A stretch of 64,000 nt of DNA, from assembly GCA_036435485.1 (NCBI GenBank), contig CM071599.1:7466803-7530802 (forward strand). The letters are read 5' to 3'. Each line of letters starts with the position of its first letter. The first letter of the stretch is position 1. The stretch comes from Saposhnikovia divaricata (lineage: Eukaryota; Streptophyta; Magnoliopsida; Apiales; Apiaceae). Below are positions 1-11,625 of this stretch, piece by piece. The notes below the pieces were generated by a model. That model was given only the letters and a program-made list of their open reading frames with translations. It did not search any database and was not told the DNA's origin. Made by a program: the position numbers and the translations under genes.

Positions 1-138
1 CCCGATCATGTGGATAAGATGACAAATGTGGGGGTAGACGATCCTATACATGAACCTAGAAGGAGCAAACGCACTAAGATTGTCAAGGACTTTGGAAGTG
101 ATTTTGTCACTTGCAATGTCGAGGATGAACTTGAGTAG
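1..138 (+). pseudogene. Ty1/copia polyprotein fragment
   Basis: An open frame runs from the window edge to a stop at 136-138. It contains the acidic and basic linker ending in EPRRSKRTK that lies between integrase and reverse transcriptase in Ty1/copia polyproteins. No integrase or RT core is visible in the window, so the rest lies to the left or is lost. It abuts the truncated gypsy LTR at about 130, so this is a junction between two elements. The identification rests on one short motif. Confidence 0.5.
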
Positions 139-349
139 AATTCCATCTTGAGTAGAATTCCAGCTTGAGTAGAAATCTCTGATATGGAAGTATCAATTAG
201 GGCGCGCCCTCCCTATAAGGAAAGTGAGGGCGCGGCCTGGTTTCTTCAATCTATGCCAAAACCCTAATTTATCATGAAAATCCCCAAATTGAACCCGTAT
301 CTGACCCGGATCCATTTTAGAATACCCGAACCGAATTTTGGGCATAACA
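130..349 (-). repeat. Truncated 3' LTR of the left gypsy element
   Basis: It matches 8153-8372 almost base for base and ends in the same ...gggcataaca terminus. Only this segment, which starts the LTR in the element's own minus-strand orientation, remains. The left break falls at the end of the copia reading frame. Confidence 0.85.
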
Positions 350-689
350 ACTACCCCCCAATTCCATATGAAATCAGAGATGTTATATGGAATTTTCCTC
401 AAAAAACCCAAAATTTATGTAGCTTTTCTCCTCCAGGGCGCGTCCTTATTCTTTTTATCTTCAAGATTCTATGCGGAGGGCGCGTCCTGAAATTCTTCAA
501 TCCACATCTCTAAGCTTTTGCATCCATCTCTAATTTTGGCTTCTTCGTAGAGGAATAACACAAATGCACAACATCTCTTAGCTTACATGAGCTAACTCGG
601 CGTAAGAAACAAGAGATATTATGCACAAGTGTAAACATCTCACCGAGCTTGCCCTAAAGCTAAATATATATATTTACAGAGGGCGCGCC

Positions 690-1290
690 TTATGATATTA
701 TGACGTACGGACCCCTTCAGCTATCATCCACATACACTTCCATGGTCTTTTCAAATTCCCTCTGCATTAATCAAGCCAAAGGGCATTCCAATGTAACAGT
801 ATAATCCTCTATCTGTGATGAAAAAGGTGTGCTCTTGATCAGGTGCATACATGGAAATTTGATTATAACCCGAATAAGCGTTCATAAAACTCAAGAAAAC
901 ATGTGCTGTTGCATCTTCCAACAGACCAATCCGAGGAAGAGGAAAACTATCCTTTGGGCAAGCCTTTGTTTATATCAGTGAAATCTACACAAGTCCTCTA
1001 TTTCCCATTAAGCTTCATAACGAGAACCTGGTTAGCTAGCCACTCCGGTAGTAAAACTCTTTAATCAAGCCAACGTTTAACAATTTATCAACTTCTTCCT
1101 TCAATGCAATAGCTCTTTCCCCAATTACTGGGCGTCACTTCTGCCTAATACCCTTCCTGTCGGGATTTATATTCAAGTGATGACACATGACCTTTGGGTC
1201 GATGTCCACCATACTAGCATGACTCCAATGCAAAAACATCTCAATTTGTCAAAAGAAAGCTTGTGAGCATATCTCTCTACTCAGAATTCA
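690..1290 (-). pseudogene. Broken reverse transcriptase start of the left gypsy element
   Basis: Minus-strand translation in mixed frames gives pieces equivalent to the RT segment of the intact element at 27983-33745: the PRID...DATA...FSFMDGFSGYNQ region and the preceding WLANPV...KLNGK region. Several stops and frameshifts interrupt it, and the catalytic YVDD block is absent. It is recognisable only by comparison with the intact Tat-type copy in this window. Confidence 0.6.
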
Positions 1291-1607
1291 ACTAAGAACC
1301 GATCTTCAAAATTTTACTTGAATCTCTAGCATCCACCAACATTGAGATTGTATCTTCTGTCGAATCTGTCTTTTCCACCGGTTGAGGCATTCTTCGATCA
1401 ATATCAAAATCAAGACTTCGAGGGTCTTCAATCATGGCACCATCCTTGGAGGGCACGTCCTCTTTTAGAGGGAAGTCTTCCTCAACAAGGGTATGTAGCA
1501 AGCCTTCAAGCAACATCCGCCTACCTTCAACTTGCTCACCTCTAAGATTGATGGAGATGACGTCCTCCGAATCTTCCTCAATCTCTTCCAGAATCCCTTC
1601 TTGAAGA

Positions 1608-2471
1608 TCACCAAGAACTGGGGCACTTATGCAATTTCCCAAGGCGCGCCCTGATAGGGGGCGCTTCCTCTTTTGCTTCTTGGACAAGATAATGAACTAC
1701 TTTCACTGAGGGCGCGCCTCCATCTCGTTGTCTTCTAAACCCTTTGATTGCCTTATGATAACAATCCCTCGAATCATGCTGGGATCCTCGAATAGTTCCT
1801 ACTCCATTGGGTGTTGGAAATTTCATTGCAAGATGGTAGATAGAAGTCACAACCTTCATTTCCTTCAACAAAGGGCGCCCTACCAAAGCATTGTGCGATG
1901 ATTCCACATCCAAAATCATAAAATCCATCATTTGAGTCACAGAAAGAGCTCCTTCCCCAAGAGTTACCGGTAGCTTGATAGTTCCCATAACTTTCACAGG
2001 CTCACCCGAAAAACCATAAATCCATCCATTGTCTGGAATCATATCCTTATCCAGAAGTCCCAACTTCTTGTAAGTGCCATAGTATAAGATATTCACCGAA
2101 TTCCCATTGTCGACAAAAACCCGATGCACATTCTTGGATCCAATCTGGATTGCCACCACCAGAGCATCATTGTGTGGATGGTGTACCCATTTAGATTCTT
2201 CCTCAGTAGAAGTGATATCCGCACACTTTCCCTTGAACAATTTGGGCGGCCTTAACCCCGAGCTATTCACATCGGTGAGAGGTATATCTTGCCTCTCAAG
2301 CATATCTCTCCAAAGCATTTTTATTATCACCCCCCAAGTGTTGTCTTCCAAAGATAGTGTAGATACTTCCCTCTTTAGCAAACTTCTTCTCTTCAGGCAT
2401 GTCTTCATTACGGAGGGCGCGCCCTCCGTTCTTCTCAGGATTCTCCTTATGCTTCTTGACTTCTCTGACAA
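1608..2471 (-). pseudogene. Retrotransposon aspartic protease region (gypsy)
   Basis: A 287-codon open stretch. It carries the retropepsin-type motif VFVDNGNS followed by VNILYYGTYKKLGL, then YGFSGEPVKVMGTIKLPVTLG and ALVGRPLL, in the same order as the protease domain of the intact element (VLIDNGAS...ILGRTGL). The catalytic aspartate is present. The triplet after it is DNGN where DNGA is usual, so activity is doubtful. It lies downstream of gag fragments on the same strand and is cut from RT by frameshifts. Confidence 0.75.
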
Positions 2472-4316
2472 TCCAATCGGTCAAGTATCCTTCCTTGATA
2501 AAATCTTCAATTTTATCCTTCAGTTGACGACATTCATGAGTATTGTGACTTGTCGACTCATAGTACTCACAGTGCTTCTTCTTATCTTTGCTTTTCCAGG
2601 TAGATAGAGGAACCGGCTTCTTAAAAAGCCCTTTATTCTTGTTCACCTCAAATATGTGTTCAATCGAAGTCACCAACGGAGTGTAATTATTTGTCCTTTG
2701 ATCATAAGAATACGTATCTGGAGTTCCCCATTCTCTTCGAACACTAGTTGCATTCACTCCGTTAGTGCTGATTCCAATACGATATACAGGACTTGTAATC
2801 TTCCCCTTAGCATTACCTGAGCTTCTGTCTTCCGATTTTCTACCAAGGATTGCTCAATAGGTAATTACTCCAGATCCAAGCTTTTGAAACCATTGCTAAG
2901 CATTCTCACTGAAAGTGGTTGCCAGCAGATGACATCTATCCAAGTCAGTTACTTCGTAAACATCCATCTCAATGTCAAAACATCCTAAGAATTCCACAAG
3001 GTCTGCATTTTCATGAAAACGTAGATCATTAGTCATAGATCTATATCCTGTAGGGAGTTGTGCCTCTCTAACCTCTGTTGAAAGTGGAGAAGGAGTTTGT
3101 GCCGTAGCAGATATCCTTCCTCCATCCAAGTGAGAAAGAAGCCTCTTCAAGTCGACGACATTAAAAATGCCCACACCTGGAATATTTTGACTATTTGGTG
3201 GCACAGTTGTTTTGAGTACCCCCCAAGGGTGAAGGTTGAGTTATCGTCTGAGCATTTACTGGAACTCCGACATAAAGTTGTGTGAGAATTACCTCTTGAG
3301 TCTGAGTTTGTTCCTTTTGACCTTGAGCTTGTGGATTCTCTTCAATCTGTGGATTCCCATGAGGTCATGGATTCCCTTGAGGCTGTGAATTCCCTTGAGA
3401 GCCTCTCTGGTACTGTTCCCCTAAGTGAGGGCGCGTCCTCGACCTGGACTCACTAGAGGTGCTTGAGGGAATCTGATGGATATGAGGTGACCTATCACCA
3501 GAGGGCGCGCCCTGATTACGCGGTTGCCCGTTTCCTCGATATAACTCCATTCTTCTATCACCGTCATAACGGTTTCCTCTTCTTCCAGTATTATCATGAT
3601 GAGGAGCTTGTTTAAGTCCAAGGGGCCGCGATTTATTGTTAACAAGGGGCGCGCACTGTGGATCACCATCTTGAGGAAGGGCTCGCTCATGTCCAAGGAG
3701 CCTCGACCTGTAATCAGGGGGGGCGCGCTGTGGATTACGGGGCCTCAATTCCAAGTGCTTCTATTTCTTCTGAAGCTCAAGGAGTACCATCCTTAGATCA
3801 TCATCCCTAAGAGTTTCTTCAAGCTTGCAAAGTCTTTCTTATCCCTAGACATTCTCTCTTCATCCCGCTGGATTTCACTAGTGGGCGCCCAGAACGATGA
3901 GGATGAGGGCGCGATCTCTCTTGAACATCTGACATACAATTGAAACCTCCGTTCTTGCACTTCTTCACCTCTTCGAGAGCTTTCCTCAACTTGAAAAGCT
4001 TTCCCTGTTCGACGGTGATTTCGTGGAATACTCCGAGATTTTCTCCTACTTCCTTGCTCTTGCTCCACTGAATCCAATCTTGCCCCGAAGTTATTTATGG
4101 TAGTACCCATATGATATAACTGCTCCATCAACTCCACGTTGCTAATAAGAACGGGCGGCTGTCCACCGGTAGCCGGATTTCCACAATAGTGTGGGGGATC
4201 AGGGATCTCTTCCGGAATATAAGCTTCGTGACGAGCTTGATTACCCCCAAGCTATCTTCAAAATCATAACCATTTTCTTCATGAGAACCTCCACCTTGAT
4301 TTTGAGACATATCCAA
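2296..4316 (-). pseudogene. Retrotransposon gag region (gypsy), in fragments
   Basis: Consecutive minus-strand open pieces at 4128-4316, 3793-4137, 2896-3204 and 2296-2757 fit a Tat-type gag. The 2896-3204 piece has a gag core signature (ENADLVEFLGCFDIEMDVYE). The 2296-2757 piece has a zinc-knuckle-like CEYYESTSHNTHECRQLKDKIEDFI stretch matching CRFHKDVGHDTDDCRQLKDEIEFL in the intact copy. Frameshifts separate the pieces. Copies of the GC-rich palindrome sit inside this coding region. Confidence 0.65.
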
Positions 4317-4669
4317 ATTTGATCAAGATACTATCAAGTGGATTGATGACTTTAGAGTTCGGAGGCTGCATCCATCAAATCTAAGAGAATTGCACTAGAG
4401 CTTCAAAAGGATGTGGTGATAGAAGGCGCGTCCTCAAAAGAGGGAAAGCTTGCATGCTTACAAGAAAAAGTTCCGCATCGAATCTTCTACTCAAGGGCGC
4501 ATCCTCCATTGATGAGAACTATTCAAACTCACCCTTCGGGGCGCTCCCTACAAGTAATCTTGTATTCTCGAAAAAGTTGAAAATTTCACTCAACTAAGGC
4601 TAGGGAAAGTGTACATGGACTACCCCCCCTAGACTAGGAGGTAATAATTTACCTTGTAGTCTACTATTC

Positions 4670-4915
4670 TGGCATTGTTCTACTTCAATCAATTTTTGGT
4701 AGAAAGAGTGCATTCTCCAATCACGGGCTACTTCAAATCTCATCCCATGAAGGGGCATCTCAAAATGAAGCATCCTATGAATAACATCTCTCGAAGAGGC
4801 ATCTCACTAGGAGGCATCCAACAAAGGGCATCTCACGAAAAGGCATCTCACAAGGAGGCATCCTATGAAAGGCATCTCACGAAGAGGCATCCCCGTGGGG
4901 ATATTCCGCTGTTCA
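4670..4915. repeat. Short tandem repeats of the gcatctcacgaa type
   Basis: About ten imperfect copies of an 18-20 bp unit built on aggcatctcacgaa or aggcatcctatgaa lie in the leader of the left gypsy element. Two more copies sit at 5000-5025. No coding role is seen. Confidence 0.7.
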
Positions 4916-5589
4916 CACAAATTATCATGAAATACATGTATACGTAGGGCTAGAGAGGTGCATCAATACTACCCCCCAGCATCAGAATATCATTCCTTAA
5001 AGAAGCGTCTCTTAAAGAGGCATCCCAAGAGGGGAATTTTAAGAGAGAGCCGTTGGAGTTGCTGAGGACGCGCCCTGTTGCTTAGGGCGCGCCCTATATG
5101 GATGAGGGCAATGACAAAGTCTCTTCTAGTCCGGATGAATGTCATTCTTGGGTAGAGGGGCTCACTCATGACCTTGGGGCCTCAACTTGCCTATCAGGGG
5201 GCACATCCTAAGATTCATGGGGCCGCACATCAATACAATTTTCTTCAAACAAAAGATATGCCATGGATCGTTGCGATCATACTTGCAGACGAAGCCACAA
5301 CATGAGGTTGTTAAGTTAGGACGCGCCCTCTGTAGCAAAGTATTGCTTCTTCATAGAGGGGCTCACTCACGACCTTGGGGCCTCAACCTGATGATCAGGG
5401 GGCACACACTATGGTTCGTGGGGCCACAACTCAACAGCTTCTTTCCTTCTGGAGTCCAAGCAGTAAATTATCCTCGTAGATATTGGAGTCCGCTTGAGAA
5501 TTTGCATCTTTCTTTGAGGGCTATTCCTCACTTTGATGATTAGGCTAGACAATGTCATTCTTACATTTTCGGCTTCATTATCTTCCAAT

Positions 5590-5890
5590 GAGATCTTCAA
5601 AGCGGGCTCCCTCGTGTCCAAGGGGCCTCAACCTGTAATTAGGGGGCACGCGCTGTGGATCACGACCTTGAGAAAGGGCTCGCTCATGTCCAAGAGGCCT
5701 CGACCTGTAATCAGGGGGCACGCGCTGTGGACCACGACCTTGAGGAAGGGCTCGCTCATGTCCAAGGGGCCTCGACCTGTAATCAGGGGGCACGCGCTGT
5801 GGACCACGACCTTGAGGAAGGGCTCGCTCATGTCCAAGGGGCCTCGACCTGTAATCAGGGGGCACGCGCTGTGGTTCACGGGGCCTCGAT
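5590..5890. repeat. 72-bp tandem repeat array, about four units
   Basis: The unit contains ctcgctcatgtccaagg, cctcgacctgtaatcaggg and ggcacgcgctgtgg. Unit starts are near 5606, 5679, 5751 and 5823. The last three are nearly identical and the first is diverged. Single diverged units also lie at 3640-3745, 5155-5215 and 5355-5425. Because the unit length is a multiple of three, all frames stay open on both strands, which explains the overlapping long ORFs here. Those are not evidence of a gene. Confidence 0.85.
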
Positions 5891-5917
5891 TCCAAGTGTT
5901 CCCCTTTCTTCTGGGCA

Positions 5918-6005
5918 GGCAAACCCATGTAGGCCTTCTCACCAGGCAAACCCCTGTAGGCCTTCTCACCAGGCAAACCCCTGGAGGCCTTCTCATCAGG
6001 TAAAT
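5918..6005. repeat. 24-bp tandem repeat
   Basis: Four copies of a 24-bp unit around aggcaaacccctgtaggcc and ttctcacc. A related single copy lies at 7996-8020. Confidence 0.8.
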
Positions 6006-7343
6006 CCCTGTAACTTTATACATGCAATAAATATATAGAGCAAAATAATATAGAGGTTGGATATTACCTGGAGGCGCGCCCAGTCAGGGGAAGGCGCGCT
6101 TCTTAATAATCTTTTGAGGCATGCTCTACTTGAATTAGAAAAACCCACCATTTGCAGCTTTCTCTTCTATATCATCTTCCGTGAGTGCGCCCTGTGGCGC
6201 GTCATGGCAGTGCATCCTTGATAAGAGATTCTGCACCTTTTTAGAAAATCTTTGAGGCTTCTATTGACGTGACCTCCTTCCTGTGAGCGTGCTCTGTCAG
6301 AGATGATGAAAGATGAATATGCAGCTTCATGTGTTTCTACACTTGAAAGTAGAATACTGGTAGGCGCCCCTTGAGATAAAGATGCAACTCCTGATAATTG
6401 TGTCTCATATACGTAAGACTTCATCTTCATGTGTTTGCATCTCAACTTTCTCCTGTGCTAGCTTTCACTATAACCTTCTCAGAATAGGATGCGGATTTCA
6501 TCCTAAACCAATTACCAATAGGTTTCCAAAACCAAGTAGAATTCTTTATTAAAAATTCGTAGTTGTCCTTCTTCTCCAGTTTCGGACTGATTCCAGCCAA
6601 ATTCTTCTGATGGTAACACCTTTGGGTTAACGAGAATTTAATAAGCTTCGCGTGGGCTGTAAAATCGTCCAAATCAGACTTCTAGAACTCAAGATATGAC
6701 CCAAATAGTGTAGGTAGCGCGTGCAGCACAATACATACGAATTTTCATATATTTTAACTCCAAGATCGATGACCCATCATCAATTAAGCCATACTTGAGA
6801 CCATATCTTCAAACCATGATGAGAATCGTAACCTGGAGGAGGCATCCTGGAGATGAGGGTGTGTTTAGTCATTGAATTCTCCCATAACTTGTTGGAAATC
6901 ATCTGAACCTTGGATACCACCCTTAGGGCGCGCCCTCAGATTTCTTAAGGATGCATCCTGATAGTGAGGGCGCGCCCTCCGTGATGAGGACGAGATCTCG
7001 ATAATTGCGTCTCTTTCTTGGAACATCCTTCCTTGAATCATATTCGGAATCTCCCCTTGAAAAACTTAGTTCAAAGCTGCTGATCTGAAATCACCGCCTT
7101 CGAGATAACCGGAACCATCTTTTTGCAGCAGCAGCCTAAAAATCAGTTCACCTTCAGATCTTGTTCGACCCCCTTCCAGAAATCGCCATCCTTGGATCTT
7201 CTCCGTTGCTGCAGATCTTCAACCCTATCGAGGGCTATTCCTTAGATCTTGCTTGTCGTTTCTTAAGAACCTTCATCGTGGTGAGAAATCCATCCTCCTT
7301 GGATTATGATCTTAATCAGCAGCCCCTCCTTCTAGCGCCAAAT

Positions 7344-8372
7344 TGTTGACGGAGGAATTTGGTAACAACAAAGTTTGAGGTCTGTCGCCGGAATCAAGAT
7401 CTATGATGGTGGTTTTTCGCCGGATAAGTCACCGGAGTGTGGTGGTTGTGATGAATTGGGGGCTGAGATTGAGAGGGTTATTGGTGGTGGCTCGTAGCTC
7501 TTCGCTTCCATCCCCCTCAATTTGCCTACGTACCTCTATATTTATAGAGGATCAAGCCCACGTAGTTCTTGGAGAGCAAGAAACCCAATTGGGCTTGGAT
7601 TGTCGGTCTAGCTTCCGGAATGTTCTACTATGAGGCCTAACCACAAAAGGCCCAAGGCTCATCCAAGATCTCAAGACTTCACAGATAAGGAAACTTCCCC
7701 CGTCGAGGACTAGTCCTATCTGCTACCAGCTATTTCTTGATTTCAAGGATGCAGGTATAGCCGTGGTTTACCCCAAGTGCAGAACGCATCCCTGTCCCCC
7801 GAATGAGAAGCACCCACCAGATAGCAGGACAGGTGATCCAGAGCTTTTGGGTGCAAAGTGCAGGATTACTCCAAAGTTCCCCAATGAGAGCGCGCCCATT
7901 GGCTACAGGAACAGAGCTCCCAAAGCACACACCAGAAAGTCCCCATCTTTCCACCTTAGGGCGCGCCCTTAGTGTCTAAGAAGGGTCCTTATATCCAGGA
8001 AAACCCCTGGAGGCCTTCTGCGACGGACATCCCCCTCCTGAGATACGACAGGAGGGAATTCTTCAATATCTATTGGAATTTAAGCCTGAGTGGAATCCAA
8101 GCTTGAGTGGAATCCAAGCTTAAGTAGAATCCTTCATTAAAAACTATAAAAACTTGAGTAGAATTCCATCTTGAGTAGAATTCCAGCTTGAGTAGAAATC
8201 TCTGATATGGAAGTATCAATTAGGGCGCGCCCTCCCTATAAGGAAAGTGAGGGCGCGGCCTGGTTTCTTCAATCTATGTCAAAACCATAATTTATCATGA
8301 AAATCACCAAATTGAACCCGTATCTGATCCGGATCCATTTTAGAATACCCGAACCGAATTTTGGGCATAACA
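7344..8372 (-). repeat. 5' LTR of the left gypsy element
   Basis: A 1029-bp repeat with TG...CA ends (tgttgacgga... to ...ggcataaca). The inner edge abuts a TGGCGC-type primer site on the minus strand, which fixes orientation. It contains two perfect copies of the GGCGCGCC palindrome. A short open frame at 7403-7633 inside the LTR is not considered a gene. Confidence 0.8.
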
Positions 8373-9998
8373 ACATGCAAGCTGCAACAGCTGAAGTGCT
8401 CATACGATTCACAGCCTTGTGAGAAACCACAGTTTTCATCATAGAAAGAATTCTGGAGATTCAAAGGGACAAAAATAAGTCATTATCAAAATTGGGAAGG
8501 CATTGGTGGAGTTAGTTCTTGAAAAGAAAACAAGGATCAAGGAATTACAAATACCCTGTAAGTGCTTTCCTGTTTAACCTCACTTCTATTATACAACTAT
8601 AAGAAGAATAAATGGGAAGCGATATCATTTATAAAAAGGACGATCTTGGGTTGTTAACGCCAACTGGTTTAGATTTGGGTCTTCCCATCTTGTGTAGTTA
8701 GTCTCCTTCCAAATTAATGACTTTGTTTGTTAATTACTTCATCCATGGTTTTACAGTTTTTTGCAAGAATATGTTAGTAGTTTACAACATGTACCTCAGT
8801 CTAGCTTGAATATGAATCTTAGAACTGCTTAGTTGATCAGAAAAATGATATACATAACTGATTAGGCGGCCTCTTAGTGGAAACAAGAGTTAATGCATAG
8901 TAACAAAAGCTGAGAAAAATTCGGCAGGAGTAAAAGGGACAAATCACTGGTTAAGCAGATGAAACGGATCAGGAAGGTTTGTTTTAGAGAAATAATTAAT
9001 AAACTAAATGGCAAACCTTAATTAGCTAATAAGTGGCAAACTGATTGTTAGTAGTTGACTACCATATATTCATTAAAATTATACTTGTAATTTCAGTAAA
9101 GCATTTAAGCCCATCTGCAGCATCAGTGTATGTCACTGGTTAAGCAGATGAAACTTTGCAGGATGGAAACATATATCAACATTTCGAATAAACAGAAGTC
9201 ATGTCACTGGTTTTGTAGTTTATGTTTAAGTAATTAGCATTAGTGTTTTCATCGGTTTATATAAGTAAACACTTTACACTAGCAGCTGCAGAGTCTGGTA
9301 TTCCCGAACTTAGAGGCTTTTAAACTGATTTTCGGTCAACTTCTTTTTTAGTAGTTACATCATTTGGGGAAAAAAATCACTGTAACTTGAGAGTATTTGT
9401 CAATCTGAATTTGCAGAAATTGACCCTCATGGGATTCTTCTTTTTGGAACCTTGATAGGAAAAGTCTGATGGTTCTTGGAAATAAATGGATGTTTATATA
9501 TTTCTGTAATGTCGGATTCTTCTTCGAAATAAATGGATACATTTCCTCGTACAGTTTTGCTTTCGATATGTACACAGATGCCATTTTTAATGATCCGTTC
9601 TTTGTGTTGAGTTGTTAATAAAAGCCAGAATCCCCTGCAGGCTGATTTACCATGTCTCATTAAAAGGTCCTTGCAGGAGAAGACTCGGCTCAAACAACAA
9701 ACGTGATGACCTAAACTTAAGAAGAAAAATTGTTAAGCACAAGTATTCTACTTCCAAGTTTATTTAATTTATTTGTCCTCATTGGTAAAATTTGCATTAA
9801 CAGTTATAAATAAACTCAGACATCAAGCCTGATTGATATATATTCTGGAGGATGCATACAACTTCTCATATATTTCGAAATTAACATGTACCAGTCTTTC
9901 AGAAGGACTACAACAATATAGTACAACAGAATTACATAGAGATTGTAGTATCGTAAAGGTTCAAGTTTTTAAGTAGCTGCATTACATACATGATTTAA
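8373..9998. other. Intergenic, 3' flank of PHT1 copy 1
   Basis: No gene recognised. A 21-bp phrase cactggttaagcagatgaaac occurs at 8945 and again at 9135, with a partial third copy near 9205. The last few hundred bases before 9998 should hold the 3'UTR and poly(A) region of the phosphate transporter. Confidence 0.5.
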
Positions 9999-11600
9999 TT
10001 AAACTGGGACTGTCCTGCTATGCTGTGGCCTCGACTCCATCTCCTCTTCTTCTACATTTTCTTGAGACATTTCTTCCAAAGAAATTCCATTTGATTCAGG
10101 GACCAAGAATGTAAACAACATTCCAAGTGCGTTGATAACGCCAAGAACTATAAGGGAGTTCTTCATTCCAATACCTGCCGGATATCCTTTGTCTGTCTTG
10201 GTCTTGTCCTGGCTCTGAGATGCATACAAAAACCCGAATGCTCCGACCATCGCCCCAGCTTTTCCAGATGCCGCTGATATACCATGACAAGTAGAACGTA
10301 ACCGTGCAGGGAAAATTTCAGCTGGAACAACAAATGTAGTTGCATTTGGACCAAAATTTGAGAAGAAGAAGGTCAGTGAGTACATAACCACAAATCCAAT
10401 TCGGTTTTCTTTATGAGTCCAGTGATCATATGGAATAGCCAAAGCAAACATGAACACGGTCATGAAAAAGAAGCCCATTAGTTGAATCTTAAATCTTCCC
10501 ATTCTATCAATGAATGCCACAGTAAACCAGTAGCCAGGGACAGTACTGAAGAGAGCAATAAGAGTTTGAGCCTTTGCAATCTTGTAAACCTCTTCAATTG
10601 CGTTCATAGTATTAGCTGCAGGAAGCCATCCAACATTGGTGAAAATATCTTTCTGGAAAAGATTGGAACTGTAGAAAGCAATATCCAACAAGAACCATGT
10701 ACTAGTGGTCCCAAGCAAATGAAGACCGTGGCGTCTGAGAAATTCTTTGCTAAACAAACCAAATTGTTTCTTTGTTACCTCCTCGACTTTGTCTGGTTCT
10801 GCAGCTATATCCATTTGCAACACTTTGGACATATCAGAAGCAGCCTGTTTTGCATTTTTTGCCACTAAAGCCGTGTAACGTGCAGTTTCTGGCATTTTCA
10901 TGCGCCAATAGTATGTCATGGCAGCAGGAATCGCACCAAACATGAGAATGATTCGCCACACATAATCAGCTTGATCAACAGTAGAGCCAAGTGCGTTATC
11001 TTTATATGCTGGAGCTGGGAAACTCGACTTAAAAGACGCGGACACAATGATTGCAAACACACCTCCTGCCAAAATTCCAAATCCCTGCATTGCAAAGACA
11101 GCTGCAATGAAAGCTCCACGGGTCTTTTTGTTAGCATATTCGGACATAATCGTGGCAGAAAGAGGGTAATCACCACCAATGCCAAAGCCTAACCAAAACC
11201 TAAAGAAACACAATGTTGTAATAACAGCTTTAGGATTGTCACTAAAAGAAAGGCCAGAGGCAATTGAGCAGATGACCATGATCATAAGTGTCATTCCATA
11301 GACTCGTTTTCGTCCCATCTTGTCTCCAAGCCATCCGAAAAACAGTTGACCAGCAATGGTGCCAACGAATGCAACACCATTGACTGCAGCAGCGACGCCT
11401 GGAGGCAGAGTTCCGGGCTTGGGATAACCATCTACATGGTAGTAAATTCGGCCTAGCAATTTCGTGACAAGGGAGATGCAAAACAAGTCATATGCATCTG
11501 TGAAAAATCCCATTCCAGCAATAACAATTGCAGTGAAGTGATACAACTGTGTTTTGGCCACATCAAGTGCATTAAGCACTTTCAATTCGTCTCTTGCCAT
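9999..11600 (-). CDS. High-affinity inorganic phosphate transporter, PHT1 family
   Basis: A 533-residue single-exon protein of the plant PHT1 family (major facilitator superfamily, H+/phosphate symporter in the plasma membrane). It begins MARDELKVLNALDVAKTQLY. The PHT1 signature GGDYPLSATIMSE is at about 142-154, and the MFS loop motif GWLGDKMGRKRVYG at about 89-102. Hydrophobic stretches fit 12 membrane helices with a long central cytoplasmic loop (about 240-300), and the C-tail is hydrophilic and Glu-rich. Length and ends match the family. The start is set by the conserved N-terminus and by the 5'UTR splice acceptor 25 bases upstream. No stop or frameshift was seen, so this is the only clearly intact PHT1 copy of the three here. 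Which PHT1 member it is cannot be told from the sequence alone. Confidence 0.96.
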   Translation of the reverse strand: MARDELKVLNALDVAKTQLYHFTAIVIAGMGFFTDAYDLFCISLVTKLLGRIYYHVDGYPKPGTLPPGVAAAVNGVAFVGTIAGQLFFGWLGDKMGRKRVYGMTLMIMVICSIASGLSFSDNPKAVITTLCFFRFWLGFGIGGDYPLSATIMSEYANKKTRGAFIAAVFAMQGFGILAGGVFAIIVSASFKSSFPAPAYKDNALGSTVDQADYVWRIILMFGAIPAAMTYYWRMKMPETARYTALVAKNAKQAASDMSKVLQMDIAAEPDKVEEVTKKQFGLFSKEFLRRHGLHLLGTTSTWFLLDIAFYSSNLFQKDIFTNVGWLPAANTMNAIEEVYKIAKAQTLIALFSTVPGYWFTVAFIDRMGRFKIQLMGFFFMTVFMFALAIPYDHWTHKENRIGFVVMYSLTFFFSNFGPNATTFVVPAEIFPARLRSTCHGISAASGKAGAMVGAFGFLYASQSQDKTKTDKGYPAGIGMKNSLIVLGVINALGMLFTFLVPESNGISLEEMSQENVEEEEMESRPQHSRTVPV

Positions 11601-11625
11601 TGTTGTTTCGGATCCTCAAACACTA

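Larger units (their letters stand above)
130..8372 (-). mobile_element. Degenerate Ty3/gypsy (Tat-like) LTR retrotransposon
   Basis: A minus-strand element bounded on the right by a complete LTR (7344-8372) and on the left by the last ~220 bp of the same LTR (130-349). The shared 220 bp is nearly identical (about five differences seen), so the insertion is not ancient. A polypurine tract lies next to the left LTR (plus strand accccccaatt, 351-362), and a TGGCGC-type primer site lies just inside the right LTR (7322-7341). The order on the minus strand is LTR, a ~3-kb repeat-rich leader, gag, protease and a broken start of RT. Most of RT, RNase H and integrase is deleted, so the copy cannot move by itself. 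The left LTR lacks about 800 bp where it meets the copia scrap, so no TSD can be tested. Confidence 0.85.

Noticed and set aside
5578..6038. Overlapping open frames of 127-156 codons on both strands
   Set aside because: They come from a 72-bp tandem repeat whose length is divisible by three. No protein family is recognisable.
7161..7633. Open frames of 62 and 76 codons
   Set aside because: They lie across the primer site and in the LTR of the left gypsy element. No family or splice support.
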